Positions 44,098 through 56,950 of a stretch of 64,000 bases of DNA are shown here, one piece after another. The first letter of the stretch is position 1, and each line of letters starts with the position of its first letter. Source of the stretch: Fomitopsis serialis (taxonomy: Eukaryota > Basidiomycota > Agaricomycetes > Polyporales > Fomitopsidaceae); NCBI RefSeq assembly GCF_022376445.1, contig NW_025954989.1:186001-250000 (forward strand). The letters run 5' to 3'. Under the pieces are notes generated by a model. The model was given only the letters and a program-made list of their open reading frames with translations, ran no database searches and had not been told where the DNA came from. Position numbers and translations under genes: made by a program.

Positions 44098-45632
44098 GAG
44101 CAAATACGGGCCCTCATGTCTCTGAGTGGGTCGGGCGTTAATTGCGGCCAGCGAGCAATCAGGTTGCGCATCTCGGTGCGCCCTCGACTACCGGACAGTT
44201 TGAGAGGCACGACATGATCGGCGGGCGGAGGAGGTTCATACAAGATATGTTCACATTAGTGATGAGATGAACAATGCCTGCATACGCACCTGTCGCGGAT
44301 TTGCCACTCAGCTAGAAGTGTGCCACCGTTCTCCCAGCCGGTTGATGGACCTGCTTCGGAGTTCGTTTGCTTCTTCTTGCCCTTGCCTTTACCTTTACTG
44401 CTGCCAGCCTTGGATGGGCTCGACTGCAGAGGACCACGCAAGCTATCGATGAGTTCGATGATTCTGTCGCTCGCCGCTCGAGCCGGTGTAAAAGGTAAGC
44501 TGGTCATGTCACGTGGTACGGGAATGGGGACCGTGGGCAAGGTGGCTCGACACAACGGACAATCCAACGGCTGGCACCAACCTCCGCAAGCATTGCAGAG
44601 ATTCGTGAAGAACCACTTGAGGAGGCATTGCGCGCAGTAAGAGTGGCCACAGCTCGTGAGATTCAAGCTATACGGACAAGCCCTGTACGACCTGTCAGCT
44701 GCGGGCAAGCTGTATCACTGGACCACAAAATACGCACATAACATCGCAACATCTGTGTCGCTTTAAGCAATCACTCCTAGATGAATTCTAAGACGACTTA
44801 CAACGCGCATTGCCACTTCGCCTCGAGCTCGGCCAGGACCTCCTCAGTCCGACCCATCTTTATGACGAGAGCTCTGTCGGCAACCTCTTGCTCCCTCTTC
44901 TGCAGTTCCGCGGTCCGCTTGTTGAGTTGATTCTCCCGAGTTTGACATTGAGCTTCACGTTTGTCACAAGCCCGTTCCCTTTGCTCGAGAGCAGCGATCT
45001 TCTCCTGGTACTGTGCAGCCGAGCGTTCGACTCCCTGTTCCCTCTTCTGCACGGCCTTCTCGCGCCTACTTGCCTCCCTCTCGAACGCCTGCCTGTCCCG
45101 CTTCAGAGTCTTCTGTACATCCTTATCTTGTTGTACGGCACGACCGTCATCTGGGTCGGGAAGGGCAGTAACGACGCGGCGCGTGATGCGTTTCGATTGC
45201 TCTTTGACGGGTTCGGCAGGGAGATCGTCGCTGTCTGCGTCAACCTGGGCAGTGTCCTGTGTGCCAGATTGTCGCGATGATCTCCGAGGGCCGGTTGACG
45301 AGGCCGCAGGCGCAGAAGTCCCTTCTGCATCGACTGCAGGCCGTGCCTTGGGAGGAGTGGCACCAGCGATCTTCCGCCTCTTAGACGGAGGAAGGGGTGG
45401 TTCTTCAGCCTCCGTCTCCGTCTCATCCGGTTCTTCTGTAGAGCGCTATCAAACCGGAGTGCAATGACCGTGAGAGCCTCAATCACCTTGTTCATGAGTT
45501 ACAGTAGACGTGGTCTTGCGCGGGGGGCGCGCCCGAGACCTGCTCTTGGTGGCAAGGGGCGCCCGACGCGGCTTGGTCGAGCGCGTCTTGATGCCAATCG
45601 GTCTCCGTGAGGCCATGAATCGCGTCTGCATC
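44098..45632 (-). CDS. Coiled-coil RING-finger protein (putative E3 ubiquitin ligase)
   Basis: Four exons from ATG 45632 to TAA 44098 (exon 1 45632-45487, exon 2 45435-44802, then the RING exon and a short last exon). The N-terminus is basic (MASRRPIGIKTRSTK), followed by an acidic/Pro region. A long coiled coil comes next (KREQGVERSAAQYQEKIAAL, ERACDKREAQCQTRENQLNK). The RING core is TSCGHSYCAQCLLKWFFTNL, then CNACGGWCQPLDCPLCRATL. The first Cys pair is unusual: the splice gives CALSYRAC or CALAC and not C-x2-C, so either the acceptor choice or a lost base is at fault. The C-terminus reads ADHVVPLKLSGSRGRTEM...IARWPQLTPD. The family is not identified; E3 function is inferred from the RING. 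Confidence 0.68.
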
Positions 45633-48600
45633 GCGAAGCCCAAGTATCGATGAATCGAGTAGCCAGGTAGCTGCAGGTGCGAGCGGACCGTATCTCTGTA
45701 CTGGGGATAGAGCTCGAAGGGCTTTGATCAGGGTGGAGAGATGATGATGAAGGTGAAGACAAAGGACAATAGGCCAAGATCGACACTCGCGCCGCTAGCC
45801 ACCCTTAGCCACCGCCAGTGGCACGGCCGTGACGACGCCACCGCGCGACGCGCCTCGATCATGTGCATTCCCGCGATGCCGCCCAAGCGTACCGCGACGC
45901 GGTCGGTCAACCACGCAAAAGGACTGAGGGTCAGGTCGCTCTGAATAATTCTTGTAGTCGCCGTTGCAGACCATAAGAGCCGACAAGTGTTTATCATGGC
46001 AGTCCTGTAGAGCGAGCGGCTGTGCTCGAGCAAGGCATTTGACACCCTTCAAATTGAACTTGAAGTTCCCGTTACGAGGCCAGTTGAACGTGATTAGAGT
46101 CTGCCACCAGTGACCTCCAAGTACTCAGCGCTCAGCACTCAGGTACTCAGGCTTATCCGTATCTACACGCGAGTTGTGTAGGTCGGCCGAACTGCGACCA
46201 GTATTGGTCACCGCGTTCTGAGCGATTGCTCGCAGCAAAGCAAACGATCATTCGCGAGGACTGCCATGTACAGTCTACGGTAAGGGTCAGATGATGTAGC
46301 AGGCACATGAAATGCTGTGAAGCGGTGGTGTTTTTATCAGACGAAACCCGTGGAGAATACCGGTATTGGATACCTTTGTGTGATTGTGCGTGGAGTGTGA
46401 ATCCTGATGAAGCCGCCCTGTGCTGAATACGGCATGTGAAATACGATCGCCGTACGTAACACGATATGGACGAGCTCGTATGACCTATTCCGAGCGATGT
46501 CGAGACCCTGACTGGAAGGTCTGCCTGTAGAGAGCCTGAGTCCCATTACAGCGACGGCACGATTGTTGCGTACCTGATCGGGCAACATGAAATTGAACAG
46601 GATCATGAAGGCTGTGAAGCCTCACAGAGCGGCTACCGACGACCAATGCAGCAAATGACCTCCGGTATTGCGGGATCATCTTTGTAAAAGAGAGCGCCAG
46701 GACATGCACGGGCAGGCGAGCGTCCTCCCAACGCAAATTCGCATTGGTCGACTTGCTCAGGTTGGCCGCCCAGCGACCGCGACGAAACAGTTCGGAACAC
46801 AGTGGTTTGTCGGCATTCCCCGCCAATGTAATTCGTGCAAAGCGCAGGACTTTCTCAGCCGAGAACGCTCCATACACGAGACGGAGGGATCAAAAGCTAT
46901 GACAGCTCGGCGCGTCACACTGAATGGCCAGATCAACCCAATCTACACATTCCTGACAAAACAATTCTACTCCCACCTCGGTAGACGTGATCGCTGCAGA
47001 GCTTCATGAGCGGACGGCAGTCGACATGCAATACTAATCACTTAGAATGTTAGCCTCTCGCTGCTACAAAGCGAAGAATGAATTGCGAAAGGTACGTACT
47101 TCGTGGAAAGATCTTGATGAAACCTTCACCCAGAAGGATAGGAATCGAGCTTCAAAACGCCGTGAAGTCGAAAAGGGGCGTCGAGTTGACTCTGAAGGCT
47201 AGTAAGAGCTAGCCCATAGGTCTAGGCTGTTTCCTGGAAAAACAACGCATCATCATTTGTATAAATCAACAGCTACGAAAGGGATATTCACCTAGTCCCG
47301 AGAAACCGTAGGTATCCCAGCTGGACGTCTGACATCTATATAATGACATTAGGAGGGTGCAAGGGTGGCCCTGCAACAGCGTCCGTGAGGGAAATATACT
47401 CGATAGTTGAGATGCAACAATTTCAACGACCAACCATATTAAAGGAGATGACGGTTTGTGTAAGCCATTATCCGCTACATGGGGCCCGCTGACCTGCAGA
47501 TGGGTAAAGTACTTGCTGTCGTGTCGAGGGGCATGCACCTATTGCCGCCGCCCCACGGTGGTCCAACCTCACTGCTTCGTCTGTCACGGAATTGCGTATA
47601 TCACCGCAATTGGTTGCAGATAAATTCATAGAAGGTAGCTATACGATAGCTGCGGCGAATAACAGACCGATGATATTCTGTGAATGTCACTGCACGTTCG
47701 TGCCCTCGAACAACATATTCCTACTGTACTGAATGCCACAGCGTCAGCGACCTTGCAGGTACAAATGGGGCAACGCACGTCGTAGCCGTAGCCCGATAAT
47801 AGTGCGGTGAGACAGCGCCTGGACAGCGCGGACTACTCAACGTGTCTCCGTCCGAGCAGCGTGAAGGTAAGGCGGTCGTAGGCCGCAGTGTTTTTAGGTT
47901 GTGAATTATGCAAGCAGAGGAAGAACGACAGGCGCGTGGTTCGCGCTTTGAACTTGCCATATATGGGTTGCTACACGCTGGGAGGATTCGGACGTCAGGC
48001 TGGTTGACGCGAGGACGAAGCCTTGCCTTCTGCGCTTCGCTGAAACACATGATGCCCATCGAAGACAATAGGCAGGATCAGGGTCTTGTCAGCTTCCGGT
48101 CGTGAATATCAGGCGGAACGCCTCGACACCCCAAATCCTGGAGCTGCCCACAGTCTGTACCGTGCAGCGCGTGGCCGGAACCGTCGGTTACACCCGAGTG
48201 CATGGGTGGGCCCAATTCATCGCATAAGGCATCCAGTACTTGCATCCTCACGGAGTTGAAGAAAGATTTGCGTACAGAAGGTTGTCTCTTCTCCGAGCGG
48301 AAATGTTGATCAGGCGTTCACTTCGCGTCCCGTCAGTGTGGTTCCTATACCGAGCTGTAGGTCCCAAACAACCTGAAGCAGCGTTCTCGTGTACGGTACA
48401 ATGCAACGTGGCATCCGACAACCTCCATAGGGACCGAGCTCATGCTTCCACACTTCCTACCGACCTCTGTCACGCCACCGTCTCAGCATCCCGACCACTC
48501 GATTTATGACATGATCGCACCGGCCCGTGCACTCCTGTGCGCGTTCACACGTCTATTCGCAACAAGGTGAGTTTCGCAAAACATATCGCCCTTCTCGACA

Positions 48601-50281
48601 GATTGCACTCGCAAGGTTACGTCTGGCATTCCAGCCACTCTTGCTCATCTGACACCTGCAGCACCTCAACGCGTTGCCCCACAATTCAATCCGCGAGCGT
48701 CATCGCATTCCAGGCTCTCACCGCTGACACTTGTCCATATGCAGGATAAACTCATCTGCCTATCCAATCTGGCTTCTCCATAGCTTCGCTGAACCTTCAG
48801 TTGCGGTGCTTCCGGAAGCTCGATGTGGTACATATGAAGATCCCGTCAGGTCAACGGTACGTCTCCGCCATGAGAAGATTTGTACCAGCGAGCGGGCGTA
48901 CAGCGCAGGCTCTGCTCGCGCGCGGGGCAGACCAAACTCCGCACCGGCCACGGTGTACGCCTTCTGCATGCCTGTCGGGACGGACTTGGAAGGCACGGAC
49001 CAGAGTGTCGTCGAGTCTCAGATTCACCGACCAATCTTACTCCTTCCCGATATCCTCATGACGTTGGGAGATCCCTTCTCCCGGCGCTGCACCCCCGGCC
49101 GAGGAGGAGGAGGGTATTCACTCGCAGCAATTCAACAGGGACGCGCTTGGCCCCGATGAGTGTGAGTGTGACAGCGTCTCTGAGGACCTGGGACGATTCA
49201 TCACGCATGGCTTCGGGCCCGGCGAACGACGACATATGTAGACGCAGACGTCTTGAGATTGTGCGCTGCTCGGCCGTGATCTGTCTGATAGGCAGCTTCA
49301 TTTGCCTCATCGTGGTCGACTTCCATCATTCAAAACCTTCTGATTTGAATCTGGGCGCACGGCGGCAGCGGGCGGACGCTCTCGCCAACACCCATTGCGA
49401 CATCGCTCCGGATGACAGGGCCTCATGCGGGCAACACTCCATCATCCCCGCGGTACTTCGCTCATCTATGTCATGATGGGGATGTCCGTTGCCATAACCC
49501 AATACGATGAATCTACTGTGTACCAAATACAATGCATGTACACCAAAAGCAGGCAGACCACTATATACAAGGTCCTACTGTACGCGGCACACACGAAGCG
49601 CATAATGTGGGGGAAATATAAGCGAGCCTATAAAGCTGGCGCGGTACAGTCAAGGACCCAGAACGCGAGGAAGGGAGGGACGAACGAACGGGCAGATCAC
49701 TATAAGCTGACTACACGTACACGTACAGGATGGGTACACCGACACGGCCTAATGGGGCCTGCGCGGAACACGGGGAGTAGTTTGGGCGGGAAACAGAGAC
49801 AACACAAGGAAGAGCAGGTCGCAGCGCGGAGCGGGTCAAAGCAACGTTCGACACGCGCGGCCGGGAGAACAAGCGCAGCGGAGCCGGTATCCAGAGCAGG
49901 GAATAGATGCGCAATACGTAGCGTAGGAGGGGAATAGCGGGACTAGTATGAATAGCACTGGCAGGAGGAGCGATGCGACATAGCAATGGGGATATGTACA
50001 ATAAGTCAGGTGGGTCGGTCGAGGAGAGCAGGTCGAGGGCGGGCGGGGGGGCGGAATGCGCTGACGGGACGTCCGCAGGCCAGAAGCACATATGTTCGGG
50101 GGACTTGGCTCGCCAGCTCTTGGCGGAGAGCTCGACGGGCCAGAGTCGAATTACGACCGATCACGGTCGAAGCAGCGAGTTGACCATCACAGCAAGGCCG
50201 TCGAAAGCCACCGCAGGAGAGTAATCGGTGCCAGAGGGTTGAGCCACAGAGGACACGAGGGCGCGGCAGGCGCACGCACGC
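45633..50281. other. 4.6-kb gene-poor stretch
   Basis: No gene could be supported on either strand. Short ORFs are interleaved and without clear motifs. A leucine-rich, F-box-like peptide (SIASLNLQLRCFRKLDVV) at about 48777-48835 is a possible relic but stands alone. The part right of about 49470 is probably the 3' flank of the Con7-like gene. Confidence 0.35.
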
Positions 50282-52885
50282 TCAGTCGAAGTATCCGTCA
50301 CCAGAGCCAGCTCGGCCATAGCGGTCATCTTGGTCGTCCGGCTGGCCGTACCGTTGATGTGCCTCCATCAGCCTCGCAACATCTGGGTCTGGCTCGTACC
50401 CCGGAAGCGGCGTCAGTAGCGTGCTGTCCGGCGGAAGGTGGTTACGCCCGAGCGACGTGTGGGCTGCGAGGGCAGGCAAATCAGGAGCCGCGTTGCTCGG
50501 ACCGGACGCTCCAGCAAGAGACGAGAAGCCCGAAGTGGTCGCGGAGAGTGGCGGGAGGACGGTGTGCCCGGGCGTCGTGGTCGTAGGGAGGGAGGGGCTC
50601 GCGTTGGGATGGACGGTGTAGTACGGATGCACAGGCCTCGGCTGATTCGCGTTCGCCGACATCCCCAGCTGGGGGTGTGATGCATGATGGCGAAGCTCGT
50701 GCTGCCCGTGGCTCTGGCTCTGCTGCTGCCAACCAGCATGCGGCTGGGCGGCGTACCCCGGTTGTCGATACTGCTGGGCAAGGACCTGGATACTGTCCTC
50801 CGGCTCTTGAGGGTGCGGCTGGCCGTACCGCATCGCATGCGAAGACTCTTCCGCAGGACTCGGGGGATAACGCGCACCGGCGTCGAGCGAGTGGCCTTGC
50901 GAGCCCATCGAGTAGCCGGACGGGCTCCCATAACTATGTGCGTGCGAGTGCGTCGGCAAATAGGAATGTGCGCTCATCGCGGGGTGCGAGTGCGGGTCGG
51001 GATACGGCTCGGCCATGCTCATCCGCCTGTGTACGTTCGCGCGGTGGTGCTCGAGCTCGCGCGGCTGGTAGCCATACGGGTTGGCGTGCGGCTGGTGAGG
51101 ATGGTGGCCGGGATGTCCCTGTTGCGCGAGCGGCGAACGCATCTGCATCATCGACGGCATTCCAGACATGCCGCCCATGCCAACGCCACCGCCCATGCTT
51201 ACACCGAGCGGAGGGATGCCCTGCATCGCAGCCTGCACCTGTACCTCGCGTTCCGCTTGCGCCTGTCGCTCTTGTTCCTCCTGCTCCTTTTTCGCCTGGC
51301 GCCATTGCTTCCGAAGCTCTTTGAATTCTAATCAAGAAACAGAAGCCAAGTTCCGTGAGGAATGATAAGCTTTCCGTGGAAAACAGAAAGGGAAGAAAAG
51401 GGGCGCGCACCGCCTGGGCTCCGCTTCTGGCCATGCTTCTGCATCGTGACGTGCGCGTTTAGGTGGTTGAGCGTTCCGTACGCCTTGGAGCAGTTCGGCC
51501 AGCTGGAGAAGAGAACGAAGGCGGAGTCCGCGCGCGGGCCGTCAGCTTCGCGCGCCCAGACTCGCCCAGCGGCACAGCGGGAGCACGCACCTGCACTGGT
51601 AGAGCCGCTCGATCTCGTCGTACCTGCGCCGCGGCCGCTTCTTCACCGCGTTCCCTGGCAAGCTCACGAACGAGTACGTCTTGCCGTTCGCCGAGCGGTG
51701 CTGCGTCTGCGTGCCACCTACGCCCGGCAGCTGCGGGCCCTGTCCGTGTCCCACCGTCTGTCCTCCTGTTGCGTGGCTCTGCACAGGTTGTGACCCTTGC
51801 CCCTGTGGCGCGCCTGGGCGCGTCTGCGGTGGTTGGCTGCCGGGACCAAGCCGTGAACCAGGAAGAGGCGGACTCCCACCTACGCCCTCGGAACCGCTCA
51901 CACTGCCTGCGTAGACGGGTGATATGGGTGCAGCCCCCTCGGCGAGATCGTGCTTGAGCGGGCCGGGCCAGCTGGAGGGCGTCGCGCCGTAGCCATCGGT
52001 GAGGCTGCCGGACGAGCCGGAGCTCATCCGCGCGTGTCCGTGTGCGCCCGCGCCGTATGTCGGGTACGGGTACGTCGCGGAGACGGGTCGTGGAGACTGG
52101 GAGGGTTGCGCGTAGGGATATTGTGGCGGATGGGACGCAGACTGTGATTGTGCCTGCGATTGCGATTGCGGGTGGGGGACCTGTGATTGCGCGAAGCGCT
52201 GCGAGAGGACCGGCTCGGACATGCGCCGGTCGAGGAGGGGGTTGCTCTGCGCGTGCTGGTAGCGCGCGTGGGTCGGGAGGCTCTGGGGTGCGCCCGCGTA
52301 GGGGGGATACTGGCCGGTCATCGGCGACGCGGACAAAGGGAACGTACCTGCGTCTGCGCGCGCGCCCATGTTGGGCGACTCCGAGTGCGGAGATGGAGAG
52401 TAGCCCGCGGGATCGTGTTCGGAGTGCGGGAGGAGGTCGCCGGTGAGGAGAGACGGGGGCGAGCGACGGCCCAGCGCGTACGGGTCGGTGTCGAGGTCCG
52501 CGCCTGGGTTGGACGCGCCGCTGCTGCTGCTCGCGGTGGGGGGCGCGGCATATTGCGCGAGGGCGTCGGGGTGGGCGGAATACATGTCTGAGAATGCAGC
52601 GGAGGCGGCGGCAGGGTCGAGCGGGGCGCTGCTGTCATAGTGGAAGTCGGGGGGCGAGGGGGAGTCGTCGTCGCTGCTGGGCGGGGCGTCGGCGTGGAGG
52701 GGGGAGCGGAGCAGGAGCTCGCGCGGGTCGGGGGGCGGGGACGGGGGCGGGCGGCGGTCCACGGTGGGGGACGGGGCGCGGCGGACGAGGCGGGGGTCGG
52801 GGACGGGGCGGCGGGGGTGCGGCGGCGGGATGTGGAGGGCGGGGAAGGGCGTGAGGGGGGCGGGGCGGGGGAGATGATGGAGCAT
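50282..52885 (-). CDS. C2H2 zinc-finger transcription factor, Con7-like
   Basis: Three exons: 52885-51591, 51502-51411 and 51327-50282, joined in phase. The DNA-binding core spans the introns: KKRPRRRYDEIERLYQC-SW-PNC-SKAYGTLNHLNAHVTMQKHG, one C2H2 finger (C-x4-C-x12-H-x5-H) preceded by a basic arm and followed by EFKELRKQWRQAKKEQEEQE. This run matches the Con7 family, which regulates morphogenesis and infection structures in ascomycetes and is widespread in basidiomycetes. The N-terminal ~430 residues and C-terminal ~300 residues are low complexity, rich in Pro/Ser/Gln/His/Gly (QSQSQAQSQSAS, GVGMGGMSGM), as in activation domains. The coding sequence is extremely GC-rich, producing long antisense shadow frames. 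The ATG is the first in frame. Confidence 0.85.
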
Positions 52886-55800
52886 GAGCTAAGTCCGCGC
52901 GAGGGCACAGCAGGGCATGGCGAGCACCAGACGCGGCCGGACGCTGCTTTACAGCTGCCCAGGGCCACGGCCAGACACAGACGCCCGTCTCCCGCCCCGT
53001 GCGTCTCCTCCCTTCTCCGGCGCCTCTCTCCATCTGCCGATCGCCATCACCCGTTCATGCTCCGCCAGATACGATTCCAGATCGCCTTCCAGAACGTCCC
53101 CACGCTTCTCCTCCCACGCCCCCCCATTGGCCCCCTGCTCCCCGGCATCCCCTCGCCCGTGCCCGGCACGCCCGATATAGCCCTCGCAATAATCCCTTTT
53201 CCGGAGACCGTGGCCCGGTGTGACCCTCCAGCCGCATCAGGCCCCCCGTTCATCCGTCTCCTTCGGACGATAACCTCCTCCTGCCCAATCCGTCCCGTGC
53301 CTGTCTCGCCCTCCGCCCCCGTTGCATGCGCCTGCCCCGTCGTCGCCCGCGCGCACCCCTGCTCCTCGCCATCCCGCCGTCGTGAGCACCCTCCTGTCGC
53401 CCGTCCGACGCGTCGGCTCGGCTTGTCACGCGCGCCCGATTTTGTGATCAAGAACGCGCTGGATTGACGCGCACCAGCCTGCGTGTGCGTCATGACAGCG
53501 CGACGCGAGCCAGACACGTCCCCTCGCTCGTCTCTCCTCCCCTGTCCTCCTGCGTCTCCTGCCTGCACATTTCTGGGGTCTCCTCTCGTGTCCACTGTCT
53601 CTCCAGCGCGCCTGACCCGTGGGTCCCCTTTCGGCGGGCCTCGTGTTCTCCAGCGCGTCTGTTTCTTCCGCGACGCACCCTGTGCGCCACCATCTGCCTC
53701 GCACGCAATTACCTTCGTGCTCCAGCTGCCTCCGCGCTCTCGGTGCCGTTGCATGGGCTCGCCCGGTCACCAAGGGGCGATCCGACGCGTCCCGCTGCAC
53801 TGGCCAGAAATCCCTGTGGATACGACCTCTGATGCTGGCCGTTCCTCGGGATGGCTGCCGCCCCCGGGCTGCCCACTCGCTTGACACACGCACGACCAAC
53901 GCACGACCACGCCGCATGCGCGTTCTCGTCTTCGCCCTGTCTTCGCCTGCCAATCGCAGCCCGCTTCGCAGCCTTCCCTTCCATCGAACGCTTCCCTCGA
54001 TCCGATTGATCCTGTCTGCGAACTGAGATAGCGATGCGGCGCAGACGTCTGTCACCTCGGTGTCACGCCTCCTGCCTGATGCGGACGCACACCAGCCCAT
54101 GACGCAGCTCGCCCCCGCCTTCTCGCACGCGCTGGCTTCGCGCAGATCGCCCCCTGCGACGCCGCGTTTCCCCCGCCCCGCCGCGAAGCCCACCCAGTGA
54201 CGTCCCCTTACGGCACGGCGTCTCCCCCACATCGCGACCACCCGCTGCCCGCTCGTAACGACGACGCGCCACGCGGCGTCTCCGGAGGGCCTGCCGCGCC
54301 GCGACGGACGGAGGCGCCGTGCGTTGGCCGTGCGCTCCGTGCCCGGCGCCGAGACACGCCGCGCGCGACCGGCCAATGGCAGCGCGCGCACGGCACCGCT
54401 CCGGCCGCGGAGGCATAATATTGGTTTCGCCGGCGAGTTGTGCTTTGTGGCAGTGAGACCGGGAGTCGCAGGGCACGAGGCTCGCACCCGCCCACAGCCG
54501 TTCGTCCTCCGGAGCCAGCCCACCCGTCGCGGTCCAGTCATCATGCCAAGCCGTCCTGCAGCGTCCCTCCCTCCCACGTCGCCCTCCCCCGCGCGCCGTC
54601 GCCACCAGTCCTGACAGCGAAACGCAATCCGCTATCAATCGCAGCTCGCCTTATCTCGATGCCTCCTTCCAGCGACACCGCGCACGCCTCGACCAGCCCA
54701 CCAGCTGAGAAGCACAAACGAAATCAATCCGACGCGACGGGGATTCCTCGCAGCGTCCGCCGCCCCTCTCGCCACCCGAGCCGCCATGTCAGAAGCCATG
54801 AGTTCGCGAGCGGGTGATGCGTCGTTGTCGGTCTGCACACTGCATCGGCACCTCTGCCGCTGCCGATTGCCAAGGCACCATCACGCGCCCGGGGTAAGTC
54901 ATCGCTGCTGAATGGGCCGTGCGCGAGCCTTCTCTTCCTTCGTCCCTTTCCAGACGCTCCATCCCGCTCCCTCTGGGTCCCGAGACGCTGCTCCGGCACA
55001 CTGGGTCGCCACGACTCTATTGCGCCCGCGTCGTCGTCAAGATTCATTGCGTCCAATGAATCCGAAACAAACGTGCACGCGAATCTCAGGAGGGCGCTCC
55101 TGAGGTCCTGACGCGCCCCCCCCTCTCCCCGCGCCTGATTGGACAGCTGACTGGCGTGCGCACACAGACGTCCTCCCGCCCAATTCAGTCGCCAGCCCAG
55201 AACGCACCCCGCGCCCCTGGAGAAATATGTCCGCGAACCCTCCCAGGCTCGCCTCGCGCCTCCGTCTGACACGGCGCGGTGACGGGTGCCCAGCAGATCG
55301 CAAGCCGTGGCTGCGCCGCCCCAACGCCTCTCTGATCGCTCATATACGCGACTCACGCCGTGCACCCCGTGGCGCACGTCCTAGGCTACGAATGGCATAT
55401 CGTGCCTCCCGGCGAGGAGACTGCTGGCGGAACCCTGTCCGCACTGTAACGGTCGGTTTGCGAGGCACATACATCGTGAGCCGCCCCGCCCCGCTGTTGC
55501 CACCTTCGGGCGCATGTGCGGAGCGCGTCGGCGGCTGTCGCACTGGCGCACGACCTGCAACGGATTAACGGGTTGGACTCGCTTCTGCGCCGAACATTTC
55601 TCCGGGCTTTGTACTCGAACACTACACACGTTCGCTGCCCGTGTTCTCCGAGGCTCGCAACGCCTCCGATTCTGCGTGGAACGTCCGCGTCTCCCCAGAT
55701 GCGGCCCGCTTCAAAATCAGCCGTCGCAATCTCCAGCGCAATCTTCGTTCGTGCAAGGCGATTGCACGGAAAAGGGCTCCGGACGCCTCGGAGTGCTGCA

Positions 55801-56950
55801 GCTCCCAGCGTCCCTGACAATCATAGGCGGTCTAGACCGCAGGCGGCTCGGGCTAAGCTCGGGCTCACTGCAACCATGAACGACGTGTGCAGGTGCACGT
55901 GCATTCGCTCTGTGTCTGCGCGTCGGGACGAACACGGTGTCTTCTCCCCTGCTGAGGCTCGTACGTGCGCCTCGACTCTGCATTCTGGCTGCTGTCTTGC
56001 CGCACTGCCGCTGGAATGCTGGGCTGCGGTCCCGCTGGACCCTCAAGCGCACGCCGCCCCGCCCCCCGGTGCCCCGCATCCCACACTCAACACCCGACTC
56101 AGCGCCCGCTTTCGCATGAAGATCCCGATCAACCTCCGTGCTGCATTGGCGTCACGGTCTGAAGGCCCTCTCTGCGTGCTGGGACGCGCTCAAATGCCCT
56201 CCGCCCACCTAGCTCCGGGCTGGCCCTGCCACTGAAATGCACGAGCGTATCCTGAGCTGCCTGCTGCACGTCCCGGTCGGGACACCCGCCCGCTCCACGG
56301 ATCCCAGACGCAACTCAAGGTCAGGACGGACCGCTCTCGGACAGCGAGCCCGGCCTCTCCCCGCATCGTGCCCTGCGCAGGGTCCTGGTGGAGGGCTCTT
56401 CGATGCGATCGAGGTCCCCCGTGCAGCGGATGCGCGACAGGGAAGACTCGCGGCGGGACCGAGTGGACCTCGCTGCAGTGGCGCGCCGCACGATCGCTAT
56501 CGAACGTGCCGACGTCCGGGAACGCGATGCGGGATGCGTCCTCTGGGAAGGGAAGCAGGGCCGCCGTTGACGGGAGATGGTATCGACAGTTTGTCCTGCG
56601 GGCGTTCCACGCGGACCGGTGGGCCTTCAGGGTATGCGGCGGAGTACTGCATCAGTGATTGCGTTGTGTGGCGCGCGGGAGGTAGGTTGGTCGGCTGCGG
56701 ATGTTCGAGGGTGGATGTCATACACAGTGCAAGGGTAACGCTGATGGTGGCCCCGCTGTGAGGCTATGCGTGTGTGCTCTCAATGTGACTTCGTCAGCCA
56801 GGTATGCCATGTCGACGCTGCCACACCCTAAGGGCTGCGCCGTTGCTTTCAATGGTGAGAGCGGAAGCGGGCCTGGGCTGCACGCCCGACAAACCTAGGT
56901 TCGACACAACCCCCTCACGTGTGAGGCGCCGCGTAGAGGGTCTTGGTATG
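52886..56950. other. CpG-dense, C-rich non-coding stretch upstream of Con7-like gene
   Basis: About 4 kb with very high CpG density and a strong excess of C over G on the plus strand. It holds many overlapping ORFs on both strands (the longest 54577-53426, minus, 383 codons, Arg-rich), none with a recognisable domain, typical of GC-driven spurious frames. It is likely promoter and/or long 5' leader of the Con7-like gene, but no promoter element was pinned down. Confidence 0.4.

Noticed and set aside
46300..46990. Possible minus-strand membrane-protein (DUF6533-like) relic
   Set aside because: Only vague resemblance of short peptides; no consistent exon chain or hydrophobic pattern.
48770..48850. 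Leucine-rich F-box-like peptide
   Set aside because: Too short and isolated to call a gene or relic.
52318..52968. 216-codon minus-strand frame and 275-codon plus-strand frame over the Con7-like exon
   Set aside because: Out-of-frame and antisense shadows of the GC-rich Con7-like coding exon.
53426..54577. 383-codon minus-strand open frame, Arg-rich
   Set aside because: Lies in extremely GC/CpG-rich DNA where stops are rare. The composition is random-like, long ORFs overlap it on the other strand, and no domain is visible.
55516..56235. 239-codon plus-strand open frame
   Set aside because: Same GC-driven region; no motif, and other frames are equally open.
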